Assembly (NCBI GenBank): GCA_903643055.1
Contig: CAHJWV010000317.1
Location: forward strand, 1 to 6,779
Direction: 5' to 3'
Source of the DNA: Burkholderiales bacterium
GTDB lineage: Bacteria; Pseudomonadota; Gammaproteobacteria; Burkholderiales; Burkholderiaceae
Length of the DNA: 6,779 bases
Positions within the stretch are counted from its first letter, which is position 1. Every line of letters begins with the position of its first letter. The notes under the pieces are model-generated. The model was not told the origin of the DNA. It ran no database searches and saw only the letters and a program-made list of their open reading frames with translations. This document shows, one piece after another, positions 6,143 through 6,779 of the stretch. A program made the position numbers and the translations under genes.

Positions 6143-6173
6143 AGTTCGAACCCCAACAGTCAAGGAGACCACC

Positions 6174-6779
6174 ATGCATGACGTTTCATTCGCGCTTCGG
6201 CGCACGCGTCGCTATTTGTTCGCCATCGGCGCGGTATTGGCATTGGGCCTGCCGCTGGGCGCCCAAGCACAATCGACCACGGTCTGCGATGCCAATGTCA
6301 AAGCCGAAGTCATCAAGGCTTTAGAAGGCAGCAGCAAGCTGGCTGAGAAGGATCAATTGAACCTGCAGGCGCAGCTGTATGACAAGTACAGCTACTGCGC
6401 GTCGAACGACAGCGCGCAGATTCTGCCGACCGATGGCTTCTACGTGGCGGCTCGCCAATGCGGGGCGAAGGTGGGCTACGTCGGCAGCCTCTATTACGAG
6501 GAGATGCCGTGTTGCGGCTATGACCCGCAGCGACGCAGCTTTGCGTGCCCGGTGCGCATCAAGAAGCCGTTTGGCTTTGGCGGCAACCCGCTGCCCGGCA
6601 GCCGCGAATACACGCTGCATTGCGTGGCCGATGCGGCGGGCAATTTCGTTGCAGCCGGGCGAGACAGCGTGCATCTGTCGGACGCGGTGTTGACCAACGA
6701 CAAGCTGTCCAGCTGGCAGTTTGCGGTGGTGGCGCAGGCGAACGAAGCCTTGCCGTTGGTGCAGCCGATGAATGGTGCG
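6174..6779 (+). CDS. Exported cysteine-rich protein of unknown function (partial, 3' end outside window)
   Basis: The first 202 codons are open from the ATG to the window edge with no stop. AAGGAG (6162-6167) lies 6 bases upstream, which fixes the start. The N-terminus is a Sec-type signal peptide: basic residues R9, R10, R12, R13, then a hydrophobic stretch from about 14 to 28, and an AQA cleavage site after A32. The visible mature part has seven cysteines (C38, C75, C96, C113, C114, C125, C150), including an adjacent pair in MPCCGYD. This suggests a disulfide-bonded periplasmic or secreted protein. Residues about 43-72 look helical; later residues are Gly- and aromatic-rich (GFYVAARQCG, GYVGSLYYEE, KPFGFGGNPLPGS) and look beta-rich. 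There is no lipobox, since the Cys does not follow the cleavage site. I do not recognise the family. It diverges from the monooxygenase, with 251 bases between. Confidence 0.8.
   Translation, partial: MHDVSFALRRTRRYLFAIGAVLALGLPLGAQAQSTTVCDANVKAEVIKALEGSSKLAEKDQLNLQAQLYDKYSYCASNDSAQILPTDGFYVAARQCGAKVGYVGSLYYEEMPCCGYDPQRRSFACPVRIKKPFGFGGNPLPGSREYTLHCVADAAGNFVAAGRDSVHLSDAVLTNDKLSSWQFAVVAQANEALPLVQPMNGA

Noticed and set aside
5923..6156. A 78-residue N-terminal extension of the monooxygenase
   Set aside because: The Rossmann fold normally begins within the first few residues; the extension lacks domain features and runs through the divergent promoter region.
1..6779. Search for CRISPR arrays, transposable elements, tRNA genes, retron-like or defence systems
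   Set aside because: No regularly spaced repeats, terminal inverted repeats, transposase, reverse transcriptase, nuclease pair or tRNA-like structure was visible.

Overview
The window is GC-rich, tightly packed bacterial DNA. Inference: a betaproteobacterium of the order Burkholderiales, because MinD and MinE closely fit the proteobacterial (E. coli-like) type and the small 72-residue protein resembles ones I recall from that order. I cannot name the genus. No rRNA, tRNA, transposase, integrase, phage gene, CRISPR array or long repeat is visible. The region reads as ordinary chromosome rather than an obvious mobile island.

Layout from left to right. (1) 60-1141: minD and minE, the last two genes of what is normally a minCDE division-site operon; minC would lie just left of the edge. 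A bulged hairpin follows minE. (2) 1412-4025: three genes, each start codon overlapping the previous stop codon. They encode a lipid kinase of the diacylglycerol-kinase fold, a calcineurin-type metallophosphoesterase and a multi-pass PAP2-type phosphatase. Together they look like a compact module that adds phosphate to and removes it from a membrane lipid. (3) 4270-4488: a free-standing gene for a 72-residue cytoplasmic protein of unknown function, with a good ribosome-binding site and a roughly 240-base leader. (4) 4639-5922, minus strand: a class A FAD-dependent monooxygenase, convergent with the small gene. (5) 6174 to the right edge, plus strand: the first 202 codons of an exported cysteine-rich protein of unknown function, divergent from the monooxygenase. 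It has a good candidate sigma-70 promoter and Shine-Dalgarno sequence.

MinD and MinE act together: the MinD ATPase binds the membrane and recruits MinC, and MinE stimulates MinD ATPase to give pole-to-pole oscillation. The three phosphate-handling genes are probably co-transcribed and translationally coupled. The kinase and metallophosphoesterase have no export signal and should act on the inner face of the membrane, while PAP2 active sites usually face the periplasm. Nothing here is a clear new defence or mobile system. The parts least explained by known biology are the kinase/phosphoesterase/PAP2 module, the 72-residue protein with its leader, and the exported cysteine-rich protein cut by the right edge.
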